DNA from: Cyanidiococcus yangmingshanensis
Taxonomy: Eukaryota > Rhodophyta > Bangiophyceae > Cyanidiales > Cyanidiaceae
Assembly (NCBI GenBank): GCA_013995675.1
Contig: VWRR01000001.1
Coordinates: forward strand, 806,001 to 870,000
Direction: 5' to 3'
DNA: 64,000 nucleotides
The position numbers and the translations under genes are program-made. The notes below the pieces were generated by a model, which saw only the letters and a program-made list of their open reading frames with translations, had not been told where the DNA came from and searched no databases. Positions 19,045 to 30,104 of this stretch are shown here, piece by piece; position 1 is the first letter of the stretch, and each line of letters opens with the position of its first letter.

Positions 19045-20073
19045 TCATGCGCATCCCCAGAAACGGCGATAGAGGCGTTGCCACCACCATAAAGAGCTTT
19101 CTTCCCGCTGCCAAGCCAGGACTTGGACGACGTCGCCAACCTGAAGCCTTTGGCCGCTCTGTCTGGCATTTTCGATGGCCAAGTTTTGACCGAAGAGCTG
19201 TTCCCAGAGGGTGCTTGCGAAACGTCTCCGAGCGTTCGCAGCGGTTCACGATACGCTGTATCCACCTGCCCTGTGTCCTGGTCGGTTGTGGTAATGCGAC
19301 AACGAGAGCACGGTTTTGCGACAACAAAAGTCGCGGTCGATCCAATGCGTATCCGCTTCCATGCGTCTTCCTCGAATGGCTCCAGTGAGCGCCGTTGATG
19401 TTGTTGATGTTGCTCAACTGATCCCTGGATTCAGGGCATCGACAACCACATTGGGCCGGAAGCGACTCATCGGCACTTGGTGTGAAGCACTGCTCTGAGC
19501 AACCATGCGACGATTCAACTCCGCCAGCGACTGCATCGAGGTGAGCAACAGCGGGAATGCATCTGCAAAGCCCACAATACTATCGAAATTGGATGTCAGA
19601 AAAGCTCTCTCAGGGTCAACGACCCGCTCAAATGTCGTCGGCATACGGTACACGTGCATAGGATACGACACCAGACCGTCCAGGGCTGTCGCCAACCACG
19701 CTTCGCCTCCCAAGTCGATAGCTGGCACAATATCCGCCCAAATTCGAACTTGGGTGTCCGCTGAACGATCTGCCGGCACAGAAAGTGGCAATGTCAACGG
19801 CGTCAACTCGGGGTGTCTTTTCGAACGCAGCCGCAACACATCGTTTGCCGTGTCAAGCTCCGGAACAAGTTGGCTGAGCATCGGTTCCTGGCGTTGTGAC
19901 ACGAATCGAGCCGTACGCCCACCGTCCTCTGCCCCAGGACGGCCGATAACGAAAAGACGGTCATACTTCAGACCTGTTGCAACAAGTTCGCTCTGGTCTA
20001 GTTCAATTCCTCGACACGACTTGACCGGATAGACGTAAAGTGCCGTCACGATTGCTCTTGTGTCACCGGTCAT
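19045..20073 (-). CDS. MOSC-domain protein, mARC-like (interrupted frame)
   Basis: Molybdenum-cofactor sulphurase C-terminal (MOSC) protein related to mitochondrial amidoxime-reducing component and bacterial YcbX. It starts at ATG 20073 with the MOSC N-terminal domain (VTALYVYPVKSCRGIELDQS, RLFVIG, FLTSNFDSIVGFADAFPLLL). RFRPNVVVDAL then leads to EPFEEDAWKRIRIG, the Cys motif AKPCSRCRITTTDQDTG and FGQNLAIENARQSGQRLQVGDVV. The conserved Cys that ligates Mo is present. Two interruptions occur: 49 bases (about 19386-19434) that include an in-frame stop separate VVDAL from EPFEED, and a one-base frame change follows near 19210. The 49-base piece has no GT-AG ends. The true stop is taken as TGA at 19045-19047. 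Confidence 0.82.
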
Positions 20074-20472
20074 TCGACGCGTCTACAGCCACTCCGGTCT
20101 TATCAGGTATCTTAATCGGTCGCCAGCTCAACAAACCAGCGAAACCCTCTTTTAGCATCCAAGACCCGTTCCGAAGTCGACAAGGATGAGCAGGTTTGAT
20201 CCTGTGTCGATGCCTACGAACGAGTCCGTGGCGGAAGACTGGCGACCCACGTCAGCCAACTGTTCCGCGATGATTGTATCGCTGGCAAGCGGTTTTTCAA
20301 CGTGATACCGACAGGTCTAGGGAGTGCGTCGAAACGGAGTAAGCACCTTGTGTGAGACTTTCTTCTTATCACGTTTGCCTGAAATTGTACACCTGTTTCG
20401 CTATTGGACGAGAATAGGGCCTCAGAGCCGTGCAAAGGTTATCGCGGAGTGAGTTTTCCTTACCTGCTTTCG
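20074..20472. promoter_or_regulatory. Divergent promoter region of MOSC and CUE genes
   Basis: A 399-bp spacer between two outward-facing starts. No further element could be identified. Confidence 0.45.
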
Positions 20473-21292
20473 ATGACGACAGACCTGGAGCACTTGGTGT
20501 CGCTCTTTCCCCAACGAAGTCGAGAAGAGTTGGCGCTAGCGCTTGAAGCGCACGGGAATGATGTGGAGCGTACGGCAGCGTACCTTTTGGAGGATGCCGA
20601 ACACTCGGAGGCTCCGTTTACGGTAGAACTCTCGGACCCGTGGGAGACCGCGACCGCGATGCAGGTTGCGAACGATCATCGTGCGGAACGCTCTGGCTCT
20701 CGCGGTCGCTCCTCGACACTGAACCCGGAAGCGGAAGAAAATGCGCCGTCCCCGGCAGGGACAACCAACTCTGGAGGACGAAGCCCTAGCTCGACAGCTT
20801 CAATCGGAATATGATCGGGAATGGGCCGAAGCACTCAGCACTCAGGAGCGAAATCGGAGCACAGTCTCGGGACGCTCGGCCTCTATTCGCAGCGGCACAG
20901 TCTCGCAACATCCTCGCGTAGATGCCGATCACTCCCTCGGCGCCGAATTGCGAGAGGCACTTGGACAAGCCCAGGAAACGGTTAGCCAGTGGTGGCACAG
21001 TCTCAAAGGCACCGTTCAGTCCTGGATGAGCGAGCGCGAGTCAGCGGGCCGATCATCACAACGATACGCTAGCGAGGACCCGATGCTGGGTCCACCGCAC
21101 AACTACGCTGTCCCTGAAGCGATGAGCGAGGAGCGCTCCGAAGGAGTCACGGAGGAGTCCGTGTCGACGGATCCTCGATGGAGCCAGTCAGAGGGTGACC
21201 CCACTTTATCAACCGCGTCGCTTTACCATAGGGTTCGGCCAGACTCGAGTCCATCACACACGTCCGTGTCGTTTTCCAAGAAAGATATGTAA
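20473..21292 (+). CDS. CUE-domain ubiquitin-binding protein (interrupted frame)
   Basis: About 270 residues. The N-terminus (5-40) is a CUE domain, a three-helix ubiquitin-binding module: LEHLVSLFPQRSREELALALEAHGNDVERTAAYLL has the Phe-Pro and terminal Leu-Leu that contact ubiquitin. After a Ser-rich linker comes LEDEALARQLQSEYDREWAEAL, a helix often seen in CUE and rhomboid-associated proteins. A coiled/amphipathic segment and a polar tail follow. The frame changes near 20753 inside a run of four c, consistent with one extra base. The role is inferred as a ubiquitin receptor or trafficking/ERAD adaptor. Confidence 0.75.
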
Positions 21293-22150
21293 CGTCGCGG
21301 GTCAGGGACCGTGCCATGACAAGCCCTGAACCCGGGCAGCAGGAGAGGTATCGCGAGCATATGCACAGGCACGAGTCCAACGAATCCCGTTTCCGTCGTT
21401 GCAGCGCGCTGGATGAATAACACGTCAACTGGGGGAGCAGCAAGCGAGCATGGAGCTCGTCTGAAAACGGGTCATGAATTTGCGGGTAGTGCAACCGCGC
21501 TTCCTCGGACGAGTTGGCCACTTGTGCAGCTGTTTGTTCATGATCAGAGCCGCCATCGATAACCGCTCTCTCCACGGCTATTTTGGGGCAAAAGCGCCAG
21601 ACGTCGAACCGACACAAAGCTGATATGAATGCGGATGCGTTGTGGGCATCTCATAGGCGGAACTTGCAGTTCCATCTCTCCCCTGGTAGGAGCGAGCCGA
21701 GAAAAATGCAAGGAATGGTACTGTGCCAGTCCTTAAACACCGACAGCTCTTCATCTCTCATCTAGAGGCTGCTGATAACGTCGTGCTGATCGTCGACTTG
21801 GTGTACGTTTCCACCTGACGATCCCATTGGTTGGCCTGTTGACACGGCAACGTTATTCCGCCAGCGGACAAGAAACCGAGTCACCTCTGCCCGTCATGTT
21901 GCGGATTCCCAATGCACAGACGAGCCGTTCGTCACGTCCTCGATCGACAGATGTCCATCGCCCAGAAGCGAGTTCATCCTCTGGTGTCTTCTTCAATGCG
22001 GCTTATGTCCATCCGAATAGATCCCGTCATTGGCACGCCTCTTTTTCTCTGTGACGAGCCAGCTGGAACGATCTCCGATACGAGATGTTTTTCATGCTGC
22101 TCATCCAATGCGACCAGTGATTTTCGGTCATGTTTCCGTAAGACTAGCGT
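21293..22150. other. Convergent spacer, CUE gene to kinase
   Basis: No gene recognised on either strand. It lies between two converging 3' ends. Confidence 0.4.
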
Positions 22151-23985
22151 CTATGAACCAATGCTCGAGCGCGATCCATGAGCTCCAGTCATTTCAGCTG
22201 GCGTCATGCGCGGGTATCGCCGTAGAGCTTCATGCATTAGCACTGAGGTAATGTCTAGTCTTTGATGAGGCTTTTTCTCGAGCATGCCGCGCAACAGCGC
22301 AAGACAGGGTGAGCTCGGAGTGTGGGCGTCAACCCGTTGATTTGCGCCCACTGCTACGTCGACTCGAACGTCTACCCCCTGCACTATGGTTGCTGGAACT
22401 GCTCGATACGCGCGCACTTGCTGTGTCGAATGTCACCGGCTGGTGCAGAATCTTTTCACACAGATCAAAGATGGTATCGCCGAGAAAAGGCGGACGCCCG
22501 AAGAGCAGGTAGTACAACGTAGCACCCAGGGACCAGACATCACTCCTCTTGCAAACCTCGGGATCGAGTGGCGAAGCGACTGCCGACGGCGACGGCTGGC
22601 GCTCAACGTTGGTGGCATCCGGGTCATCGCTAAAACAAGCACATCTCTCTTGGCTATCGTATTCATCCTCATCGTCGCAAGTCTGACAGACTTTGGTGAT
22701 TACTTCTGGCGCGACAAAAGCGGGTGCGCCAACCAGGCACTGAGCGTCAGGTGCATCGGCCAAACACGCGGTGCCAAAATCATTCAGCTTGATGGTGCCG
22801 TCTACGTGAAGAAGCAGATTGTCTGGCTTGATGTCTCGATGGACGATGTTTCGGGCATGGAGAAACGCGAGGCCATTCGCGACCTGCCAAATAACGCAGA
22901 GTGCAAGATCTTCCGGCAAGCGCCGATCCGAAACAAGGCGATCCGATGGCATAACCGGTGTTCCCGGCACGAATTCAACCACCAGAAGAAGCTGAATGGC
23001 AGGTTCGTCTGACGATGCTACGGCCTTCAGGGGTGTCAGGCCCGACTCTCGGACCCAGCGCAAGCGCTCGCGCTCGCGAGCCAGCAGCAACGAGTCGCTC
23101 GCTGTGAGCAGGTCTGGGCTCAACTGCTGCGCGTTCTGCTCTCTCGTTCGAGGTGTATCGGGGTCAGCCTCAGTAGCCTCGTTTGGAGCGTTCTCACCGG
23201 AACCTAGTGAGTGGTTGAAAGGCTCGATACTCGCCTGCATCGTCAGTGTACCTTCTCCTGGTTTGCGCAGATGGTCTTCAGTCTCATTCGACATTGAATT
23301 CGTCCCATTGGGTACGGGTGCATGGCGTTCGCAATCCAGGATGTCGACAAGTTCGACCAAGTTTGGGTGACAGAGACCACGCATCAGTTCAATTTCGTGC
23401 ATTACTCGCTCGCTCGTATAGTCCAGCAAGGAGCCCGTTCGACGAAGGGAGCCGGTCTGTCCGTCGAATTTGCGGTGAAGGATCGCCTGTTTGATGGCGT
23501 AAAATCGACGAAAGTACATGTCGATGGCGAGACGCACCTCTCCCATGGATCCACGGCCAAGTACACTCAGAAAGACATAGCGGCCATCCGCACCGCGCGA
23601 AGGATACGAAACGAGGGGTTTTCCCTGCCAGCGCAGCTGCTCTATGGATCCCAGTTCATCGTGCAGACCAAGAATATGGGCACCAAACCAAGGCCTCGTC
23701 GGTGCAGATATCCGCGAATCGCTGCCCGAAGCGCTCTGTACCGTGAATCGGCAAGTTGAGGACGCACATGCAGTCAGCGCAGTTGAGCCATCGATGCACG
23801 AGCGACTCCTGCTCGAAAACCAAAACCAAACGTCGCGTGCTCTGCAAAGTGTCCCTAGAGTCTGGTTCAACTGCAGATAACGTACCACCTGTATAGGAGC
23901 CCTGTAGAACCGCTTCCAGCACGCTCTCGTCGTGAACTGGGCGTTCGAAAAGCGAGCTCGAGCGTACGATCGGTTGCTCGTACAT
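22151..23985 (-). CDS. CaMKK/SnAK-like serine/threonine kinase (interrupted frame)
   Basis: Protein kinase resembling upstream activators of AMPK/SnRK1 (CaMKK, GRIK/SnAK, SAK1). Key parts are LGRGSMGEVRLA (Gly loop), YAIKQA, VMHEIELMRGLCHPNLVELVDILD, IVHRDIKPDNLLLHVDGTIKLNDFGTA, VGAPAFVAPEV, DVWSLGATLYYLLFGRPPFLGDTIFDLCEKI and the last helix LALLRGMLEKKPHQRLDITSVLMHEAL. A polar insert of roughly 100 residues sits between the VDILD strand and the hinge, and an acidic Cys-rich insert follows APEV. Two frame changes are needed: near 23690 (gives access to ATG 23985) and near 22377 in a run of five g/c. Each fits one extra base. The SnAK-like label rests on the PFLGDTIFDL...KI signature and is tentative. 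Confidence 0.82.
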
Positions 23986-25754
23986 CGATCAGGTCAAGAA
24001 GGCTGAACATGCTCGGCCACGAGGGACAGCTCCGCAGCTCTATAAAGTCCTCAGTGATCCAGACACGAAGCGGACGTGTTCGGCCACGCTGGCCAAAACA
24101 GCATCCTCGAAACTCGAGCTGGCGTACGCGTGTGCCGTGAACCACTGCAAGGATATTCCTCAATCGAAATCGCAGGAGTAGTGGACGTATCATCCCGGTC
24201 TCTCGTACGCGGAGAGATCCAAGGCGCCATGCGTACCGTTGCACCTCGTTCCAACAATATCAAATACGAGTATAACGTTGAGCGTCAGTTGCTCCTAATG
24301 ATAGTTTATCAAAGCTACTACTCAAGAACCAATTGAGCAGGTACCTGCATTCAGGTTGAGCGCCCAACTCCGCGTCTCAAACAACAATTAAGCTTGAGTG
24401 CAGCCCCCGACCCCTCGATTAGAGAGCCTCTCCAGTCTCGTTCTACAATTTCTCCAGTTCGTGCGCGCGCTGCAGTCCCCAAAACAAGTCCTTGAGCAAT
24501 AGCGTCTCCGGTCGCGCTCGAGCGCGCCCCTCGCCACGATAACGGACGCTGCCACCTCTGACGCAAGTTGTCCTCAAGGAAACTTATAAGAACCAGATAT
24601 ACAAACCCTTCACTGAGAGATAATCAGACTGTAACGGTCGAGGAATCCTCATGCACCCAAGCGAGTGCAATTACCCAAATCGTTGTACCTCCTCCTGTTC
24701 TCTAAGCGCAGCAAAGCATCAGCGATGGCGAAGCTACGCGAACTGGAGAGCCATCTTGCACGAGGCAGCGTCGCTGTTTGGATCGCGATCGGCTGTCGCT
24801 GCGAGCGAGACGCCTGGCCGGTCCAACCGATCGACACCATCGCGCCTCGTACCGAGAACGCGTTTTGTACACGTGGCACCGGACTGTATTCACTCTTTCG
24901 ATACATTGGTGTGTGCAGTGTTGATGATCGCGCTGTCGCTGTGTCCTTTTTCTCCATGCAAATCTCAGCGCCTGCCGATCATGAACTGGTGCCGAATGCA
25001 ACGCCCTTCGATCGTTAGACTGGTTATGACCCGGACTATCTGTCGATCCTGAACAGTGTACGCTGCATCGTTTTTCGATGGTTGACTCGGTATTGAACAC
25101 GGTTGGTTTCAAACAATGATCTACGAGTTCCGATCATGAACTGGTGCCAAATACAACGTCCTTCGATCGTTAGACTGGTTATGACCCAGACTATCTGTCG
25201 ATCCTGAACAGTGTACGAGATCGTTCGCATTGCCGCTCGTCGTGTGGGATTCCGTACACGAACCAGCGATGCGCGCTGCGCGCACCCGAGCGGCAACGCG
25301 AGCCGGCAGACAGATCGACGCCGCGCTCAGTCCAACGGACACGTGTGTGTCGATACGTGCACGGTCGAATTCATAAGGAGCGTCTTCGTTCCGCTGTTCG
25401 TTGCAGCATTGTCTCTTCGTTTACCGGGCAGCTGAGACGCAGCTGGTTGTTGCTTTGCTGTTCGCTCGGTTGAGGTCATCGTTGGAAATAGTGTCTATAG
25501 AAATCCAGACTGCACCAAGAACTTGCGTTATTTCAGAGCACTTGACGTCGTTCTGTCGAAGCGTTTGGTTTGGTGCGGCATGTTTCGTGCACGAGAGCCA
25601 TTGAACGTTGCATCTTTCAGCAGGCTGCGGTAAGACTGAACTTGGATCGCCTTCGTTTGGTGGCATTCATTTAGGGTGGTGAGTGAATCGGGTTCGCTAC
25701 TTAAAATCAGCGTAATCGATTTCCATTTGCTTCTCGACGAGCTTCACGCTGACC
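23986..25754. other. Long spacer upstream of the SnAK-like kinase
   Basis: No gene recognised in about 1.77 kb. It holds the kinase promoter on the left, an 88-bp direct repeat and the promoter of the small membrane protein on the right. Short open frames here show no family pattern. Confidence 0.45.
24975..25217. repeat. 88-bp direct repeat, 155-bp period
   Basis: Copies at 24975-25062 and 25130-25217 start ccgatcatgaactggtgcc and end gatcctgaacagtgtacg. They differ at only a handful of positions over 88 bp, in intergenic DNA. Confidence 0.92.
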
Positions 25755-26186
25755 ATGTTCAGCACGGAGAGTCCGGCCCCTACGGCTATCGGGGCAGTTG
25801 GTGTCGCGCTCATGTTGCTGGCCTTTGTTTTGAACTTGTTTCGGGTCTGGCGGCTTGAGCGTTGGCCGGATACGTTTCTGTATTCGCTGGCGAACTTTCT
25901 CGGAGGTGCGCTCGCAACCGCTTCTGCCGCAATGATATTCTATTGGCCGTTTGTGGTCTACGAGGGGATCTGGTGCTTCTTCTCTGGGGTGAACTGTGTT
26001 CGGCTGGGGTTGCGATGGCAACGGGGGCGGTCTCAGAACGCTCCTCAGCGCGGCTTTAAGGATGAGTCGTCGGAATGCGCCTCAAGCCCAGCAAACGCAT
26101 CGGTGGAAGAGGAGCAGCCAACATCGCCGAAAGAATTGACGAAAGAGGAGCGGTTTGCAGACACCACCAATCATGTGTCGGTGTGA
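25755..26186 (+). CDS. CBU_0592-like small membrane protein
   Basis: A 143-residue membrane protein with three hydrophobic segments: AIGAVGVALMLLAFVLNLF, LANFLGGALATASAAMIFYW and VVYEGIWCFFSGVNCV. The order G..GV.LML.AF.LN, then F.YSLANFLGG, then Y.GIW resembles the CBU_0592 domain family of small bacterial integral membrane proteins, in which a Y..N..G motif and a terminal trp-containing helix are typical. The tail (about 60 residues) is polar and acidic. The function of the family is unknown. Bacterial ancestry or an organelle location is plausible, but this rests on pattern memory and was not tested by search. The ATG at 25755 is clear and the frame is unbroken. Confidence 0.68.
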   Translation: MFSTESPAPTAIGAVGVALMLLAFVLNLFRVWRLERWPDTFLYSLANFLGGALATASAAMIFYWPFVVYEGIWCFFSGVNCVRLGLRWQRGRSQNAPQRGFKDESSECASSPANASVEEEQPTSPKELTKEERFADTTNHVSV

Positions 26187-26954
26187 AATACGGTCTTTAG
26201 ATCCCCCTGAAGACAGCGCGTAGCATTCATAACCTGATTCATGGTTGACGTTCTTTATTTCCTCGCAACAGAAATCGGTGTCCAGGTCACGAAATCGCCA
26301 CAAGTAGAGGGACGTTGTCGTCCCTGCTCCATAAAGGAGGGCATCTTCTCTCCCGGCTAGTGCGTGCAACGCGTCTCGCCGAACGAGAGCGAAACCTGAT
26401 GCCTTGACCGACACCGTTTGCATGTTTATCACGCTCGCCGGGACGCGGAAACGACAAGTTGTTCACATGATCATTCAGCGACGCATAGCTATCGACCCGC
26501 GCTTTCAGTGACTGCATCACGTGGGATATCTCCCGAGTGATTTGGATGCAGGCATCATCACCTAATTAGTATGTGCGCATCCCGTATGATCTAGCTGAAT
26601 GCGTCTCAATGACAGAGACAAGATCGCGATGCACATCATGCCACGGGGCGGGCCCGATCGCTTACAAATAAGATCCCAATGCACCGTCACTCGACCGTGT
26701 ATAAGAACCGATTCAGCGTTCATTCAAGAGCCCTGGGCAGTGTAGTCTTCCCTAAACTGTCGTGGATCCCCTGTACACTTCCTGGGATTCAGCAAGGAAA
26801 ACAGTCTGTGCGCACCATACCAGCCGGAGCGAACGGGGCAGCCCGGGACGCCCCACACCACCGGATCAAGTTTGTCTCTGGTTGTTTGTGGCGCGCGCGC
26901 GCTACATTGACACCACCGCTTCTCCCGTAGACCGTTGTTGTGCGCTCCGTAGAA
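26187..26954. other. Spacer before RFC2
   Basis: No gene recognised. It includes the RFC2 promoter region, with a gcgcgcgcgc run at about 26891-26901. Confidence 0.4.
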
Positions 26955-27954
26955 ATGCAGGATAGTCAGCCGTGGATCGAGAAGTATCGACCAAGAACAC
27001 TTGCGGAGGTTGTCGGCAATGAACCGGTTTTGGAGCGGCTTCGAGCACTCGCGCATAGCGGAAACGTGCCCCACCTGCTTTTGGTCGGTCCACCTGGCGT
27101 CGGAAAAACGACTGTTGCGTTGGCGCTGGCCAGCGACAGTCTCGGTCACGATCTAGCACGTGAGGCTGTCCTGGAGCTCAACGCCTCCGATGAACGCGGA
27201 ATTGATGTCGTCCGGAATAAAATCAAGTTGTTCTGTCAGCAGCACTTGTCGCTGCCCGCGGGGCGTCATAAACTCATCATCCTCGACGAAGCCGACTCGA
27301 TGACTCCGGCAGCGCAGCAAGCGCTGCGGCGAACGATGGAGATCTACTCAAGCACGACCCGTTTTGCGCTTGCCGCGAACGTATCCAGTAAAATTATAGA
27401 GCCGATTCAGAGCCGTTGTGCGGTGATTCGTTTCCGCCGACTCAGCGATGAACAGGTGAGTAAACGCCTCGTCGCCGTGCTCGAGAAGGAGCAAGTACCA
27501 TACGATCCAGATGGTATCGATACCCTCGTCTTTACCGCAGACGGCGACATGAGACAAGCACTGAACAACGCACAGTCGGCATATTATGGTTTCGGGATCA
27601 TCACCGCTGAGCATGTGTTGCGTGTATGTGACTCGCCGTCGCCTGTACGACTGCGACGCTTCCTAGAGCTTGTGTGAAGCCCAGAAACTAGATCAGGCTG
27701 TCGGCGAGGTCGAGGCCTTGTGGAGGAACGGCTACGCACCGTCGGACCTCGTTGCGACGTTGTTTCGCGTGGCGCGCACCCAAGCCATGACGACCGAGGG
27801 AGGCGAACGTGGTCGAGACCTTCGGTTGGCATTTATGCGCGAGATCGGTCTTGCCCATATGCGGGTGACCGAAGGTCTAGCGAGCCTGGTCCAGCTCACT
27901 GCGTTGGCATCGCGACTTGTTCGTTGTGCAGAGCGCATTCATACGGAGAGGTAG
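26955..27954 (+). CDS. RFC2: Replication factor C subunit 2 (yeast Rfc4) (one frame change)
   Basis: AAA+ clamp-loader small subunit that loads PCNA during nuclear DNA replication. From ATG 26955 it reads [18 protein letters not shown], Walker [10 protein letters not shown] (45-53), [19 protein letters not shown], Walker B LIILDEAD (107-114), [11 protein letters not shown] and the SRC motif (153-155). These match human RFC2/yeast Rfc4 better than the other small subunits ([32 protein letters not shown]). The C-terminal collar domain ([49 protein letters not shown]) lies in another frame. The change is at about 27675, immediately before a TGA, and fits one extra base. Because the gene is essential, a sequencing error is more likely than a true break. 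Confidence 0.92.
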
Positions 27955-28253
27955 CGGGATTCTATCCGAGTAGGCCGTACGCATCCGATGGGTGCATGCG
28001 AGACATCGTCGAGGGCATTGCCAACCACGCTGAGGACGTAGCTCGGGAAACACAACACAGGCGGTGAGGTCTACAACAAGCGTATGGCATCGTTTCTATC
28101 GGCATGACGATGGACTGTCGTCACGGTTGCTCTGCGATGAATCCAGCGCAGGCAAATCTATTCCTTCGTATGCATCTCTCTCTTCATCAGCTTCCAAGAT
28201 GTTCGCGCTCGACAGACAACGATATCTATTTGCGCTCATAGACTGCTCCAGCA
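27955..28253. other. Convergent spacer after RFC2
   Basis: No gene recognised in this 299-bp segment. Confidence 0.4.
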
Positions 28254-28511
28254 TCATTGTCCTTTCGAAATGAACGGCATGAGTTGCTTGCCGTCGTAGA
28301 CGAAAGATATTTGCGGGTCGCCTCGCGCGCAAATTGTCTTGAGAATCACGAGCGCGTAGTCTCTCGCCTCGACGAGACCCTTATCGCTGAATACAGCCGG
28401 CGCTTTCGACTCGTCGATAAAAGCGACCATGAAAACCCTCATCGAGTCACCGCATGGGAACCGCTTATGCGCGATGAAAGGCTCTCGGTGGAATGACGCT
28501 CGCGATATCAT
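28254..28511 (-). CDS. Small hypothetical protein, 85 residues
   Basis: ATG-started frame, or 62 residues from the internal Met of MRVFMVAFIDESKAPAVF. The alternating hydrophobic pattern (RDYALVILKTICARGDPQISFVYDG) looks like a small alpha/beta fold, but I recognise no family. It lies 98 bp downstream of SEC22 on the same strand and may be just part of the SEC22 3' region. Low certainty. Confidence 0.35.
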   Translation of the reverse strand: MISRASFHREPFIAHKRFPCGDSMRVFMVAFIDESKAPAVFSDKGLVEARDYALVILKTICARGDPQISFVYDGKQLMPFISKGQ

Positions 28512-28609
28512 TTCTGGTGCATGAGAACTCGAGATGATCGCTCCTGCCAGGCATCTGTGCGCTTGCCTGCTTTACAAAAGATGCGGGCGCAACTCCATTT
28601 ATTGACACC

Positions 28610-29324
28610 TCAGCCAAGGCCTGCATGCCCACCCTTTCCACGCAACTTGAAGAACCACAACATGATGGCGATCACGAGAATGATCCCCAGCATGGGTCCG
28701 TACTGCCGAACTCGTAACATCCACCGGGCTCGTTTCGCTCTTCGCAGATACTTGCGCGACTCGGCAGAGAGCAGTGCGCTCGTGTTCTGTAGCGACTCGA
28801 GCCGTTCACCTCGTCCGAGCACCTCTTGAATACTAGCGAGTCATAATGTCGCGGACATCCAACAGTTCCGAGTTGAGCTTTTCAAGGTTTCGAGTGGCGC
28901 TCGCATCCAAATACACTTTCTTCGACTTTTGGATAAACGAGTCAAATCGAATCATCTCGTACGGCCGACTCGCCGACTCCACCTGTGCGCCATACATGGT
29001 CTCAAACTCACGACGCAGTTCGTCCAAAAAAGCGAACGCTAACTTCCTCGGGTACGCCTTCTCGGCCAACGTTAGGAACGCCACTTGACCGCCGATCAAA
29101 TAGTGAAACGTAAACGCTCCGGCCTCAACGCTCGCCGCCTTGCGGACCGCAGACACGTTACCTGTGCCGCTTGCTAGGTACTCCGCCGTGAGGCTTTTCA
29201 GAATTCGTTTCGCCTGACGCTCGTACTCACGCAGCTCTAGCGCGAACGCGTCTTTTTCGTCGGCAAGCGACGCCGCCAGCGGCAAGCCGTCCGCCAACCG
29301 CGAGATGAACGTGATTTTTGGCAT
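28610..29324 (-). CDS. SEC22: SEC22-type longin R-SNARE (one frame change)
   Basis: Vesicle R-SNARE of ER-Golgi traffic. From ATG 29324 the longin domain follows the SEC22 pattern closely: MPKITFISRLADGLPLAASL, EAGAFTFHYLIGGQVAFLTLAEKAYPRKLAFAFLDEL and SRPYEMIRFDSFIQKSKKVY. The SNARE helix starts NLEKLNSELLDVRDIM and continues in another frame as ASIQEVLGRGERLESLQNTSALLSAESRKYLRRAKRA. The central Arg of the zero layer is in GRGERL. A C-terminal membrane anchor follows (YGPMLGIILVIAIMLWFF). The frame changes near 28837 within DIMT/ASIQ and fits one extra c. Divergent from CstF-64. Confidence 0.92.
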
Positions 29325-30104
29325 GCAGCGTTCTCCGAACCCGTACCCACCGATGAACGTGAGCCGGCAGCTCGAGCTATCAATCAAATACGTTCTCTTC
29401 TCTCAGTTTCCGCTGGATAACCCAGTCCGAGAACGCTCACGAGCGACTACACAAGGGTGTCGCGGGAGACGGAGGCGCGCACCAAGCCGGTGCCGGTTGC
29501 GCAACGCGACCACCAGTCGCAGTTCGGTTCCTCTCGACACGAGTCGTTTCGGGATGAGCAGGACCTTACGAGTCTGTTTCCAATGAGACGACTGTATCAA
29601 GAGTCTGTCCAAAAGAATTCTATTCCTTTGCATGCGGAGATTCGAGTCAGTTTCCAGGAGAAAGCATCCTCGATCATGATCGCATTTCCCTCACGCGTTC
29701 CGAGGAAACAGGCTCATACATTCTCTCCAAATACCCTGATCAAGCAGCAGCTCGCGCCCAACTTGACAGATAGATGTATACAAGGCATTCATGTTCAAGG
29801 AGTGCTGCAGAGGACCCATTCGAACCAGTTGAGCGAACAGCTGCTACAGTCAAGCCGGAGCGTCGTCCACGCTACGCACGATGAGCAGCGACGGACGCTC
29901 CAACACGGCCTGTTTTCTTTCCGTACTGCGCTCGACGAGCCGTCTCAGTCTGACAAGGACAGCAACCCTATTGGTGACGCTTTTCCACCATCAAGTAGCG
30001 ACTGTTTCAGTTATTCGGGGTTCGTCTGTTCGGTGTTCGCGAGCGGGTCGCTCGAGGAGACGCGGCAGCGAGTCGGCGACTGCGTACTATCGTTGACCCG
30101 AGCC
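29325..30104. other. Divergent spacer SEC22 / CstF-64
   Basis: The spacer holds both promoters. The CstF-64 frame is open upstream for 216 codons across this spacer, to a GTG at 29457. The residues there look non-conserved, so I treat it as untranslated, with ATGs at 29583 and elsewhere as alternatives. Confidence 0.45.

Noticed and set aside
27660-27680. Programmed +1 frameshifting at stop codons, as in Euplotes
   Set aside because: In RFC2 and SEC22 the shift could occur at the in-frame stop, but in GCSH, MLK and FGGY the family match forces it several codons before any stop, and the sites share no common motif.
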